Both the position numbers and the translations under genes were made by a program. The notes under the pieces were generated by a model, which was not told the origin of the DNA, searched no databases, and worked only from the letters and a program-made list of their open reading frames with translations. A stretch of 37,950 nucleotides of DNA from Aequorivita sp. (GTDB lineage Bacteria > Bacteroidota > Bacteroidia > Flavobacteriales > Flavobacteriaceae), in assembly GCA_024637015.1 (NCBI GenBank), contig JAGXGE010000024.1, positions 1-37,950 of the forward strand, in the 5' to 3' direction. Positions within the stretch are counted from its first letter, which is position 1. The number at the start of each line of letters is the position of its first letter. Shown piece by piece: positions 1 through 7,456 of the stretch.

Positions 1-546
1 GACATATTGCAAGCTGAAAAATTGCTGTCCGAAACGCAAACTACCATAGAATACGCAAATGACTTTTTAGACCAGTTTAAAACGCTAAAACCTGTTGATA
101 ATAATATACAAATGTATCTGATTTATCTAATGTTCGAACGTAATATTGAAATCAACGAAAGCGGATTAAAGGCACTTCTCAATTCTAACAGTATGTCATT
201 TATTGATGAGAACCTTCAATCCAAAATATTAAATTATTACAGATATATCGAACAGTTAAAAAGCAGGGAACTCAATGCCAATACAGAAATTAAAACGATG
301 TATGAACCTTATGTAAAAGAAAACTTTTATTGGATATGGAATAAAACGAATCCTTGGCATCGACAATCTGAATTTTATAAAGATGACCCACGAATTTCAG
401 AAAATATTGATTTAAAAAGTGTAATCGCAGATAAGAAACTTGAGATAAATGTAATGAATAGGAGATATCAATCGACACTAATTGTTGAATTCTACTCTAA
501 CACAATAAAACTTGCGAAAGAAATAATCTCTGAAATTGAAAAATAA
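1..546 (+). CDS. DUF6090-type protein, C-terminal part (5' end outside window)
   Basis: The frame is open from base 1 and ends at TAA 544-546, so the true start lies upstream; the TTG at base 7 is not a convincing start. The visible 181 residues are helical, charged and have no membrane segment. They match the C-terminal half of the next gene in layout: a stretch around ESGLKALLNSN followed by a helical region and a final K/E-rich helix corresponds to the STIESLQSTGDIG region there. I infer a DUF6090 protein whose N-terminal membrane anchor is off the window. The biochemical function of this family is unknown. The stop codon is followed within a few bases by an attC-like folded element, as expected for a cassette-type gene. 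Confidence 0.6.
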   Translation, partial: DILQAEKLLSETQTTIEYANDFLDQFKTLKPVDNNIQMYLIYLMFERNIEINESGLKALLNSNSMSFIDENLQSKILNYYRYIEQLKSRELNANTEIKTMYEPYVKENFYWIWNKTNPWHRQSEFYKDDPRISENIDLKSVIADKKLEINVMNRRYQSTLIVEFYSNTIKLAKEIISEIEK

Positions 547-549
547 AGT

Positions 550-682
550 AAAGCCGTATAAAATTAATTGCTAGTGCTAGCCTACTTACGAAAATTGCTG
601 ACGCCAGTTCGCTTCGCTCGTGTCTCGCGGATTTTCTAAATTAGGTGCTTAAACAACGTAGCTAATCTTATACAAACCGTTG
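550..682 (+). repeat. attC-like long imperfect hairpin between two DUF6090-type genes
   Basis: The element begins right after the stop codon of the upstream gene and ends about 30 bases before the next start. Its outer arms pair: GTATAA at 556-561 with TTATAC at 668-673, and the inner GCTA with TAGC at 659-662. A middle stem pairs CCTACTTA (581-588) with TAAATTAGG (637-645). Next to it GAAAAT (590-595) pairs with ATTTTC (631-636). The tip is a GC-rich CGCTTCGCTCG segment. The right edge ends in CCGTTG. This nested layout resembles integron attC sites. I recall closely similar intergenic repeats in other Flavobacteriaceae, but that is memory and not a search. Confidence 0.6.
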
Positions 683-709
683 AGCTTCATTATGACAAAT
701 CGCTAACCA

Positions 710-1453
710 ATGATAAAATTCTTTAGAAAAATACGCTACGACCTTATGGAAAAAAATAAAACTGGAAAGTATTTGAAATATGCCATTGGAGAAATTATCC
801 TAGTTGTTATTGGAATTTTAATTGCACTACAAATTAATAATTGGAATGAAAAGCAAAAATTAAATGCTAAGGCACAAGACTATTATTTACAGTTATTAGA
901 CGACTTGAAAAGTGATATTATATTTTTAAAACACACCATTGAAGAATCTAGCGCTTACTTAAAAGAATATGAGAGATATACAGATGCTTATAATAAAGAT
1001 GTATTAACCCCAATTCAGGTTTATGAACAGATTTCCAAACTCACTTTAATAGCTACACCTTTAACATTCAATACAAGTACAATAGAATCACTTCAAAGTA
1101 CTGGTGATATCGGATTAATCCCATCCAATATAAGAAATAAATTAATCGACCTAAAACGTTTACAAAATCTTACCATAAAGCGTTTTGAAGATACGGACGA
1201 CGGAAAGAATGAAATTACTCAAAAATTAAGCCTTTTGATAGGGTCTACAACGCTACCTGAAAGACTAGAGAATCAACCCAAAATAAGCGAATTTTTAAAT
1301 ATTGATAAAAATTTAAAAGAGCTGATTTTGGTTTACGAAGGAATACATCGTTGGAAAAGTATATCGCTACAGGAATCCAAAAGTAGATTAGAAGAAATGC
1401 AAAAGGAAATAGATACTATTATGGAACTAATTAATAAGGAATTAAAGAAATAA
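710..1453 (+). CDS. DUF6090 family membrane-anchored protein
   Basis: This is a 247-residue protein with the N-terminal block characteristic of DUF6090: a basic start (KFFRKIRYDLMEKNKTGKY), then one membrane helix at about residues 25-42 (IGEIILVVIGILIALQI) ending in NNWNE. The rest is a helical, probably coiled-coil domain. The family is abundant in Flavobacteriia, often as several neighbouring copies, and has no known function. The basic residues before the helix predict a cytoplasmic N-terminus with the long C-terminal domain in the periplasm. The gene follows another DUF6090-type gene, with an attC-like element between them. ATG 710 fits because the conserved family block begins there. 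Confidence 0.85.
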   Translation: MIKFFRKIRYDLMEKNKTGKYLKYAIGEIILVVIGILIALQINNWNEKQKLNAKAQDYYLQLLDDLKSDIIFLKHTIEESSAYLKEYERYTDAYNKDVLTPIQVYEQISKLTLIATPLTFNTSTIESLQSTGDIGLIPSNIRNKLIDLKRLQNLTIKRFEDTDDGKNEITQKLSLLIGSTTLPERLENQPKISEFLNIDKNLKELILVYEGIHRWKSISLQESKSRLEEMQKEIDTIMELINKELKK

Positions 1454-1651
1454 CGAAAGCACATCAAAGAAATCCTTGCTGATGTCAACTCCAAAAGTTT
1501 CCTTATATTTATTCATAGGAATAATAATTTATGAAAGAACCAGCTACTTGGGTCACAACAACTTGAAAACGAGGTCTAGGCCTCACAGAACTGAACGTGA
1601 TATAAGTAGTAAAAATTGTACCTCTCTGTATAACATTTGTAATGTATTTAC

Positions 1652-1709
1652 CCCCTTCTGTTCGCCAAAACACTTCCCGTTTTGCAAAAAGAAACAGAAG
1701 GAGTTTTTT
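1652..1709 (+). terminator. Nested hairpin with T-tract, probable terminator
   Basis: The outer arm CCCCTTCTGTT (1652-1662) pairs with AACAGAAGGAG (1693-1703) with one mismatch. Inside it CAAAAC (1666-1671) pairs with GTTTTG (1679-1684). Six T follow directly (1704-1709). The distance from the DUF6090 stop is about 200 bases, so it could end that transcript or an unannotated small RNA. Confidence 0.55.
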
Positions 1710-1895
1710 ATAACACCTAGCTATATATAAGAATAGCTCCTAGCTCAATAATATTTCCCCACACTTGAGTAATGAAACCCTTCCATAATGATATAAGATG
1801 TACATCGCCGAGAGAATGAGCTCCTTGCTTTTTTTATTTTTTGGCAATAAAAGGAAAACCTGATATATATCATTTTTCACTCCTAAACCGCACTT

Positions 1896-1903
1896 TACCT
1901 TTG
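1896..1903 (+). promoter_or_regulatory. -7 box TACCTTTG upstream of the YceI gene
   Basis: TACCTTTG matches the Bacteroidota TAnnTTTG -7 consensus. A T-rich stretch at 1873-1877 could act as the -33 element at a usual distance. The start codon is about 70 bases downstream, giving an AT-rich leader. Confidence 0.5.
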
Positions 1904-1975
1904 CATAGGTTAAATTATTAATATTCAGTAATTAATAACTTCTCACGATAAAAATAAACATTTCAAATCTAAAAA

Positions 1976-2584
1976 ATGAAAAAAATGAAAAAGCAATTAA
2001 AGGTTTTAGCTCTTATCCTGACAATAGGAATTAGCAGCACTGGATTTACACAAGCTATATATAAAATCCAGGACAACAAGGATGTCACAGTTAAAATGTA
2101 TGGAACTTCCACTTTGCATGATTGGGAAATGGAAGCCTCTCGTGCCAAGGGAGAAGCACAATTAATCTTTAACGCAGAAAATGAAAGTGAACTTACTTCA
2201 ATGAAATCGCTTACGTTCACTTTAGAAGTTAAAGATTTAAAAAGTGATAATAGCGGACTTGACAAGAATGCTTACAAAGCATTAAAGGCAGACAAGTATA
2301 AATACATAAGCTACAAATTAGTTTCTGCTAAGTTGTCACCAGAAAAAGGGGGGTATTTGGCTCAAACCAAGGGTAAACTCACCATAGCAGGTATTACCAA
2401 TGATATAGCAATGGATATTCACCTTATCGTGGATAAAAACACAATCACTTATAAAGGTTCATACCAGCTAAACATGTCAGATTACAATGTTGAACCACCA
2501 TCATTTATGATGGGTATGATGTCAACAGGTGATGAGCTTAAAATAAGCTTTGACGTAACATATGTAAAACAAAATGAAGGATAA
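1976..2584 (+). CDS. YceI-family periplasmic protein
   Basis: This 202-residue protein has an export signal at about residues 1-25 (lysines, then LKVLALILTIGISSTGF), followed by a single YceI domain. The family signatures are visible: GTSTLHDWEMEAS near the start, a central LDKNAYKALKADKYKYISYKL, the GKLTIAGITNDIAMDI strand pair, and NMSDYNVEPPSFMMGMM near the end. YceI proteins are beta-barrel lipocalin-like folds that bind long isoprenoid or fatty-acyl chains such as quinones, usually in the periplasm. The porin-like gene follows after 34 bases, so the two are probably co-transcribed. ATG 1985 is a possible alternative start. A second YceI gene lies about 3 kb downstream. Confidence 0.9.
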   Translation: MKKMKKQLKVLALILTIGISSTGFTQAIYKIQDNKDVTVKMYGTSTLHDWEMEASRAKGEAQLIFNAENESELTSMKSLTFTLEVKDLKSDNSGLDKNAYKALKADKYKYISYKLVSAKLSPEKGGYLAQTKGKLTIAGITNDIAMDIHLIVDKNTITYKGSYQLNMSDYNVEPPSFMMGMMSTGDELKISFDVTYVKQNEG

Positions 2585-2618
2585 CCTTCACTAATCAATA
2601 AAAATAAAAATAAACAAG

Positions 2619-3902
2619 ATGAAAAAAATCCTATTATTATCGATGATTTGCCTTTTCGCAATTAGCCTAAATGCACAACAAAAAAAACTGCAATATTTTA
2701 GAGCAAACGATCAGAGTGGTCTAAATGTTTTTGAAACCTCCAAAACAGACACTACTGCCTTTGAGGGCGTGAAGGTGCGTGTAGGCGGAGACTTTGCAAT
2801 GCAGTTCCAGAGCTTAAGCCATGAAAATGACCTCAACAATTTGGTTGAGCTTGGTACCGACTTTAACCTTCCAACCGCTAACCTAAATTTAGATGTACAA
2901 TTGATTGACGGCGTTAGGATGCACCTAGGAGTTTACCTTTCCTCACAACATCATCAAGAAACATGGGTAAAAGGTGGTCATATTCAAATGGATAAACTTG
3001 ATTTCATTAGCCCTGGGTTTTTAGAGGGGTTAATGAACTATACAACCATAAGAATTGGTTTGGATGAATTCAATTACGGTGATGCCCATTTCCGCAGAAC
3101 AGATAATGCCAGAGCTATTTTTAACCCATTTGTAGGAAATTATATAATGGATTCCTTTTCTACCGAAGCTTTTGGTGAGGTAATGGTTCAGAATAGTGGA
3201 TTACTAGCATTAGTTGGGGTTACCAATGGTAAGCTTAATCAAAATGTAATTAAGAACGATAATACTGACAACAAGCCTTCTTTTTATGCAAAGTTAGGTG
3301 TTGATAAGCAAGTACAAGATGATTTAAGAGTACGATTAACTGGTTCAATCTACACCAATCATGGTACAACCAGTGGTGGTTATTTATACGGAGGCGACCG
3401 TGCAGGTAGCAGATATTACAAAGTATTGCACACATTGCCAGACGCTGATGGGAATACGCAGGGTGCAGCATTTGAAGGCAGATACAACGCTCGTTTCAAA
3501 AAACTTACTGCAATACAAGTTAACCCTTTCGTAAAATTTAAAGGACTTGAGTTCTTCGGTATTTTTGAGGTGGCCTCAGGAAGTAATGAAATTACTACCC
3601 CAGCAGCTGATAAAGAAGGGTCTTTTACACAATTGGCAGCTGAATTGATCTATCGTTTTGGAAATGATGAGAATTTCTATGTAGGTGGAAGATATAATAC
3701 CGTAAAAGGAAAAACTGTAGAAAGTGCTACAGATGATTTAGAAATAAATCGTTTTAATATAGGCGGTGGCTGGTTTCTCTCAAAAAATATTGTAGTGAAA
3801 GCAGAATATGTGAATCAAGAATACACTGGCGATGCTTGGTCAGGAAGATTTTCAGGAGCAAAATTTGACGGCTTTAATTTAGAAGCAGCTATTAGTTTCT
3901 AG
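2619..3902 (+). CDS. Outer-membrane porin-like beta-barrel protein
   Basis: The protein has 427 residues with a clear signal peptide (KKILLLSMICLFAISLNAQ, cleavage near residue 20). The mature part alternates polar and aromatic residues, has many short beta strands and Gly/Asn/Asp turns, and ends in a strand with a terminal Phe (FNLEAAISF), the usual signal for BAM insertion. I infer an outer-membrane barrel of the phosphate/anion-porin-like type; the solute is not predictable. It lies 34 bases after the YceI gene and 85 bases before the peroxiredoxin, all on one strand. The leader is A-rich (repeated AAAAT) with no Shine-Dalgarno, typical of the phylum. Confidence 0.75.
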   Translation: MKKILLLSMICLFAISLNAQQKKLQYFRANDQSGLNVFETSKTDTTAFEGVKVRVGGDFAMQFQSLSHENDLNNLVELGTDFNLPTANLNLDVQLIDGVRMHLGVYLSSQHHQETWVKGGHIQMDKLDFISPGFLEGLMNYTTIRIGLDEFNYGDAHFRRTDNARAIFNPFVGNYIMDSFSTEAFGEVMVQNSGLLALVGVTNGKLNQNVIKNDNTDNKPSFYAKLGVDKQVQDDLRVRLTGSIYTNHGTTSGGYLYGGDRAGSRYYKVLHTLPDADGNTQGAAFEGRYNARFKKLTAIQVNPFVKFKGLEFFGIFEVASGSNEITTPAADKEGSFTQLAAELIYRFGNDENFYVGGRYNTVKGKTVESATDDLEINRFNIGGGWFLSKNIVVKAEYVNQEYTGDAWSGRFSGAKFDGFNLEAAISF

Positions 3903-3987
3903 TCAGCTATAATACATTCGTTGACTTAAATAAAATTTATCCCTAATAAAAAATATTTATCAAAAAGACAAATCAATAAATTCTAAA

Positions 3988-4710
3988 ATGATGGAACTTA
4001 ATCAAGAACAGGAAGTAATCAGTATGCCTCGAATTGGTGATGTAGCACCATCGTTTAAAGCAGTGACCACACAGGGTGAAATCAATTTTCCTAAGGACTA
4101 TGAAGGCAAATGGATAATTCTTTTCAGTCACCCGGCAGATTTCACACCTGTGTGTACCTCTGAGTTTATGACTTTTGCCAAAAGAGCGCCTGAATTTTCG
4201 GCCTTAAATTGTCAACTGGTCGGTTTGTCTATTGACGGTTTATACAGCCATATAGCTTGGTTGCGAACCATTAAAGATAAGATTGAATTTAAAGGGATGA
4301 AAAATATGGAAGTGACTTTTCCATTGATTGAAGATATTACAATGGAAGTCGCCAAAAAATACGGGATGATTCAGCCCGGTGAAAGCTCTACCAAAGCAGT
4401 TAGAGCTGTATTCTTTATTGACCCCAAAGGTATCGTGCGCGCCTTAATATACTATCCACTTTCTATGGGTAGGAATTTTGACGAATTGAAAAGAGCGCTT
4501 ATTGCCATGCAAACAGCGGACGCCTATAATATTGCTACGCCTGCAGATTGGCAGCCAGGAGATGATGTTATTGTACCACCAGCAGGATCCTGCGGGGTTG
4601 CTAAAGAAAGAATGGAAACAAATGAAGAAGGATTGACTTGTTCTGATTGGTTTTTCTGCACCAAAAAACTCTCTTTGGAGCAAGTAAGGAATCCGCCAAA
4701 AAATAAATAA
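3988..4710 (+). CDS. Peroxiredoxin, Prx6 / archaeal 1-Cys type
   Basis: The 240-residue enzyme reduces H2O2 and organic hydroperoxides in the cytoplasm. The peroxidatic cysteine is Cys56 in the motif HPADFTPVCTSEF. The family's long C-terminal dimerisation arm is present. The arm carries Cys202, Cys218 and Cys224; the six-residue spacing of the last two matches the resolving pair known in the archaeal (Aeropyrum-type) thioredoxin peroxidase. The enzyme therefore probably uses a Cys-relay mechanism although it belongs to the Prx6 clade. No export signal is seen. Its neighbours are a decayed OsmC gene, also of a peroxide-defence family, and two YceI genes, which suggests a redox-stress locus. 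Confidence 0.93.
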   Translation: MMELNQEQEVISMPRIGDVAPSFKAVTTQGEINFPKDYEGKWIILFSHPADFTPVCTSEFMTFAKRAPEFSALNCQLVGLSIDGLYSHIAWLRTIKDKIEFKGMKNMEVTFPLIEDITMEVAKKYGMIQPGESSTKAVRAVFFIDPKGIVRALIYYPLSMGRNFDELKRALIAMQTADAYNIATPADWQPGDDVIVPPAGSCGVAKERMETNEEGLTCSDWFFCTKKLSLEQVRNPPKNK

Positions 4711-4761
4711 AAACAATTTAATGGTCTGGAGATTAAAATTTACTTTTAGATATCAGGAACA

Positions 4762-5220
4762 ATGGAATTACATTATTATAATGTAGTTATAAATTAGGAA
4801 AACAGTCGTAATGGCATTATGTGTCCCCCTGAATTGAACAAACAAAATAGCGTTTGTATTGAAGTAGCAACTCCCCCAATAATTCCCTGATGAAATAAAA
4901 GGAATTTGGTCTCCGGAACATTTATTTATGACTGCTGTTAGTGGTTGTTAAATGACTACTTTTAGCTATTGCCGAAAATTCCATTTGAATTTACAGGTTT
5001 CAGCTGTCAGGCAGAAGAAAAGATGGAAATGGTTGAAGGTGAATTCACGATGAGTGAAATTCTGCTTAAGCCCACGGTTGTAATCACCAATGAGATTAAT
5101 ACAAGTAAGGCAATGTGTATTCTAAAAAAAGCTAAAAATACTTGTTTGATATCTCATTCCATTAAGTAGAAAATCGCAATGGAAATAACTATAAAACCCA
5201 TTTTAATTGAAGTAAATTGA
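4762..5220 (+). pseudogene. Decayed OsmC-family (organic hydroperoxide resistance) gene
   Basis: An OsmC protein can be read across the region only by crossing several lesions. From ATG 4762 frame 1 gives MELHYYNVVIN, then TAG 4795-4797 where a Trp codon is expected. It continues with PELNKQNSVCIEVATPP until two adjacent TGA codons (4888-4893). Frame 2 then gives GIWSPEHLFMTAVSGC, the OsmC active-site cysteine block, and a TAA at 4949-4951. A further shift near 4965-4975 returns to frame 1 (FSCQAEEKMEMVEGEF, EILLKPTVVI, ACLIS-like end). TAG 5167-5169 interrupts the tail, which stops at TGA 5218-5220. I count four in-frame stop sites and at least two frameshifts. The gene is dead but recent enough to recognise. 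Confidence 0.85.
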
Positions 5221-5243
5221 AAAAACGTATCCGCATTAGCGAA

Positions 5244-5271
5244 CTCATTAACCCCGTTTAAGGTTAATGAG
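5244..5271 (+). promoter_or_regulatory. Perfect 10-base inverted repeat upstream of the YceI lipoprotein
   Basis: CTCATTAACC (5244-5253) and GGTTAATGAG (5262-5271) are exact reverse complements with an 8-base loop. The repeat is 40 bases before ATG 5312. There is no T-tract, so a terminator is unlikely. It could be an operator or a leader hairpin. Confidence 0.45.
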
Positions 5272-5311
5272 AAATAGAATGGCTGGTGCTTAACAAGCTA
5301 AATAAAAAATA

Positions 5312-6250
5312 ATGACAAAATATTCTCTATTACTCGTTGCACTACTTATTTTACCATCTATTCTATTTGTACAATGCAAAAAACCTAAAACTACTGAAGC
5401 GCAGGAAGAAACTCAAATAGATGCTTCAATTTCAGAGATCAACACTGAAGCCACAAAGTATATAGATAGTTCTGAAGGAACAGTTATTGATGATTCCCAA
5501 ACAACAGTAACAACAACTGATAACAATGAACCACCAGTTATTGAGAAGACCAAGACAATAACTGATAAAACTGAACCACCAGTTATTGAGAAGACCAAAA
5601 CAACAACTGTTGATAACACTAAACCAGTAGTCATTGAGAAGACCAAAACAATAACTGTTGATAACACTGAGCCAACAGTCATTGAGAAGACCAAAACAAT
5701 AACTGTTGAAAAGCCGGCAACACCGGAGTATGCTGACTTTTCCTTGAAATCAGTGAAGGCCACAATCGAAGGTACTTCCACCTTGCATAGTTGGGTATCT
5801 AATGTTACTAAAATCGAGGGTAAGGGCTCGTTTCAAATAAAAGAAAATATGCTCGCTTCAATAAAAGATGCAGAAATTAAAATTCCTGTTAAAGGCATTA
5901 AAAGTGAAGAAGGTAAAAAAATGGATAATAAAACCTACGAAACCTTTAAGTCTGATGAATACCCTTATATAATTTATACATTCAACAATGCAGTGGTAAA
6001 AATAAATGAATCCAACGATGTGAGCATGGAAACTACTGGCAAGCTTACCATGGCCGGTGTGAGCAAGTCAGTTCCTATTTCGGCACATGGAAAATTATTA
6101 CCTAACGGTGAATTGCAACTTACAGTTTCCAAAAAATTAAAGATGACAGACTTTAACATGGAGCCACCTGTCATGTTTCTTGGAACCATAAAAGTTGGCG
6201 ACGAAATAACAGTCAGCTTCGACTTTGTGCTTTACAAAAGCAATAATTAA
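5312..6250 (+). CDS. YceI-domain lipoprotein with tandem-repeat stalk
   Basis: The 312-residue protein starts with a lipoprotein-type signal (LLLVALLILPSILFVQC, Cys22 as the likely lipidated residue; Val-Gln before it is a loose lipobox). A low-complexity Thr/Glu-rich region follows. At residues 70-132 there are four near-identical 15-16-residue repeats built on VIEKTKTITV. From about residue 143 a YceI domain follows, with TIEGTSTLHSWVSNV, MDNKTYETFKSDEYPYIIY, TGKLTMAGVSKSVP and KMTDFNMEPPVMFLGTI. I infer a membrane-tethered isoprenoid/lipid-binding domain held on an extended stalk. It is paralogous to the secreted YceI protein at 1976 but has the extra anchor and stalk. Confidence 0.9.
   Translation: MTKYSLLLVALLILPSILFVQCKKPKTTEAQEETQIDASISEINTEATKYIDSSEGTVIDDSQTTVTTTDNNEPPVIEKTKTITDKTEPPVIEKTKTTTVDNTKPVVIEKTKTITVDNTEPTVIEKTKTITVEKPATPEYADFSLKSVKATIEGTSTLHSWVSNVTKIEGKGSFQIKENMLASIKDAEIKIPVKGIKSEEGKKMDNKTYETFKSDEYPYIIYTFNNAVVKINESNDVSMETTGKLTMAGVSKSVPISAHGKLLPNGELQLTVSKKLKMTDFNMEPPVMFLGTIKVGDEITVSFDFVLYKSNN
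5519..5707 (+). repeat. In-gene tandem repeat, four units of 45-48 bases
   Basis: The units are 5519-5563, 5564-5611, 5612-5659 and 5660-5707, each encoding an Asp-started unit containing VIEKTKT. The first lacks one codon. The near-identity of the DNA suggests expansion by slippage or recombination, so the copy number may vary between strains. Confidence 0.9.
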
Positions 6251-6641
6251 ACAATTCTTAAAAAGTTTAATAAAGACCCCAGTATAAAAGGTTTGAGTGT
6301 TTTTACATTCAACAAAATAATTTAATTGCGATTACCTAATTGAAAGTTAATATTAGGCGTAATTAGACTCAGGAATTTCAGCTAAACAGTCATGGAAACA
6401 CGTATTGCATGTGTTGGATGTAAATGGAAAATACATAACCGTGGGAAGTATCCTTTAACTTTTAACTTGACAGCACTAGATCTCCTAGTTTATTTTCTGC
6501 GTGCTGCACTATGGCAAGCTTTTACTTTTTAATTGGAATGATTGATTCTAATTGTTTGTGATAAATTTAATATTTTCAAATTGCATTCTAGTGCTCGTTA
6601 TGAGCATAAAAAAGTAACTTTATACAAACCTAAAAAAAGCA
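6251..6641. other. 391-base gap before the VIT-type gene
   Basis: No recognised gene. A 46-codon open frame at 6392-6532 (+) starts METRIACVGCKWK and contains a Cys-x-x-Cys, but nothing else supports it. A TAACTTTA box (6615-6622) lies near the right end. The remainder is AT-rich and unassigned. Confidence 0.45.
6615..6622 (+). promoter_or_regulatory. -7 box TAACTTTA upstream of the VIT-type gene
   Basis: TAACTTTA differs from TAnnTTTG only in the last base and lies 19 bases before ATG 6642, leaving a leader of roughly 12 bases. No clear -33 element is visible. Confidence 0.35.
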
Positions 6642-7349
6642 ATGATGAGCGACTTGCCAGATGATTATTTAGACAACCATTTCATCCACAGAAGTAATTG
6701 GTTAAGAGCCGCAGTACTTGGCGCAAATGATGGAATCCTTTCTACTGCAAGTCTTGCCATTGGTGTTGCTGCTGCAAGTGATTTAAGAGAACCTATTATT
6801 TTAGCAACTTTAGCAGGGTTAGTCGCTGGTGCGCTATCCATGGCTGCAGGAGAATACGTCTCAGTAAGTTCCCAAACAGATGTGGAAAAGGCTGATATTG
6901 AAAGAGAGATTATAGAATTAAAAGAAATGCCGGAAATTGAACTACAGCGATTGGCCAATATTTATGAAAAGAGAGGGCTTAAAAAAGAAACCGCTTTAAC
7001 AGTAGCCAAAGAATTAACGGAGCACGATGTGCTGGCAGCTCATGTGAGAGATGAGTTGGGAATTAATGAAATAAGTCAAGCGAAACCAATACAGGCTGCT
7101 TTTGCTTCTGGGTCAGCCTTTACACTTGGAGGAATACTCCCGCTATTTGTTGCATTAATTCTGCCGGTTCAAAATATGGAGTATTATTTATACGGTTTTG
7201 CAACCATTTTCCTAATTATTTTAGGTGGCGTAGCAGCAAAAGCTGGTGGTTCCAGTATTTTAAAAGCCATTATAAGAATTACATTTTGGGGAACAGTTGC
7301 CATGGGCTTGACAGCTTTTGTTGGTTACTTATTTGGAACAACTTTATAG
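6642..7349 (+). CDS. VIT1/CCC1-family iron/manganese transporter
   Basis: The 235-residue protein belongs to the vacuolar iron transporter family, which moves Fe2+ or Mn2+ out of the cytoplasm. The N-terminal signature is present: HRSNWLRAAVLGANDGILST, then a Gly/Ala-rich helix and AGALSMAAGEYVSVSSQ in helix 2. A charged cytoplasmic segment at about residues 78-145 with many Glu residues (ADIEREIIELKEMPE) matches the metal-binding domain known in plant VIT1. Three hydrophobic helices follow to the C-terminus, giving the usual five. Removing free iron would fit the peroxide-defence genes upstream. ATG 6645 is an equally good start. Confidence 0.9.
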   Translation: MMSDLPDDYLDNHFIHRSNWLRAAVLGANDGILSTASLAIGVAAASDLREPIILATLAGLVAGALSMAAGEYVSVSSQTDVEKADIEREIIELKEMPEIELQRLANIYEKRGLKKETALTVAKELTEHDVLAAHVRDELGINEISQAKPIQAAFASGSAFTLGGILPLFVALILPVQNMEYYLYGFATIFLIILGGVAAKAGGSSILKAIIRITFWGTVAMGLTAFVGYLFGTTL

Positions 7350-7432
7350 ATTATAAAATTGTTCACTTTAAGAAGTGAAGTAAAAATCCCATGTTATATA
7401 TCTTTCAATGAAACCATTCGGTCCTACCTTCG

Positions 7433-7440
7433 TATCTTTG
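7433..7440 (+). promoter_or_regulatory. -7 box TATCTTTG upstream of the DUF6503 lipoprotein
   Basis: TATCTTTG is a full match to TAnnTTTG, 16 bases before ATG 7457, implying a very short leader. Confidence 0.5.
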
Positions 7441-7456
7441 TGAAAAATAAAGAAAC

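Larger units (their letters stand above)
1454..1975. other. 522-base gene-free gap
   Basis: I find no convincing gene. The longest open frame (1476-1730 +) has no recognisable family, no leader and low-complexity composition. The gap holds a nested hairpin followed by six T (1652-1709) and a promoter-like box (1896-1903) for the YceI gene downstream. The rest is AT-rich and unassigned. It marks the boundary between the DUF6090 segment and the envelope/redox block. Confidence 0.5.

Noticed and set aside
1476-1730. 84-codon open frame after the DUF6090 gene
   Set aside because: No family resemblance, no leader or promoter, and its 3' part is made of the nested hairpin and T-tract.
4969-5169. 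Stand-alone 66-residue protein
   Set aside because: Its sequence is the C-terminal half of a disrupted OsmC protein whose N-terminal half lies in other frames upstream, so it is a pseudogene fragment.
5413-5781. 122-codon minus-strand frame opposite the YceI lipoprotein
   Set aside because: It is the shadow of the tandem repeats, giving a repeated Val/Ser/Thr-rich peptide, and the plus strand has a clear lipoprotein.
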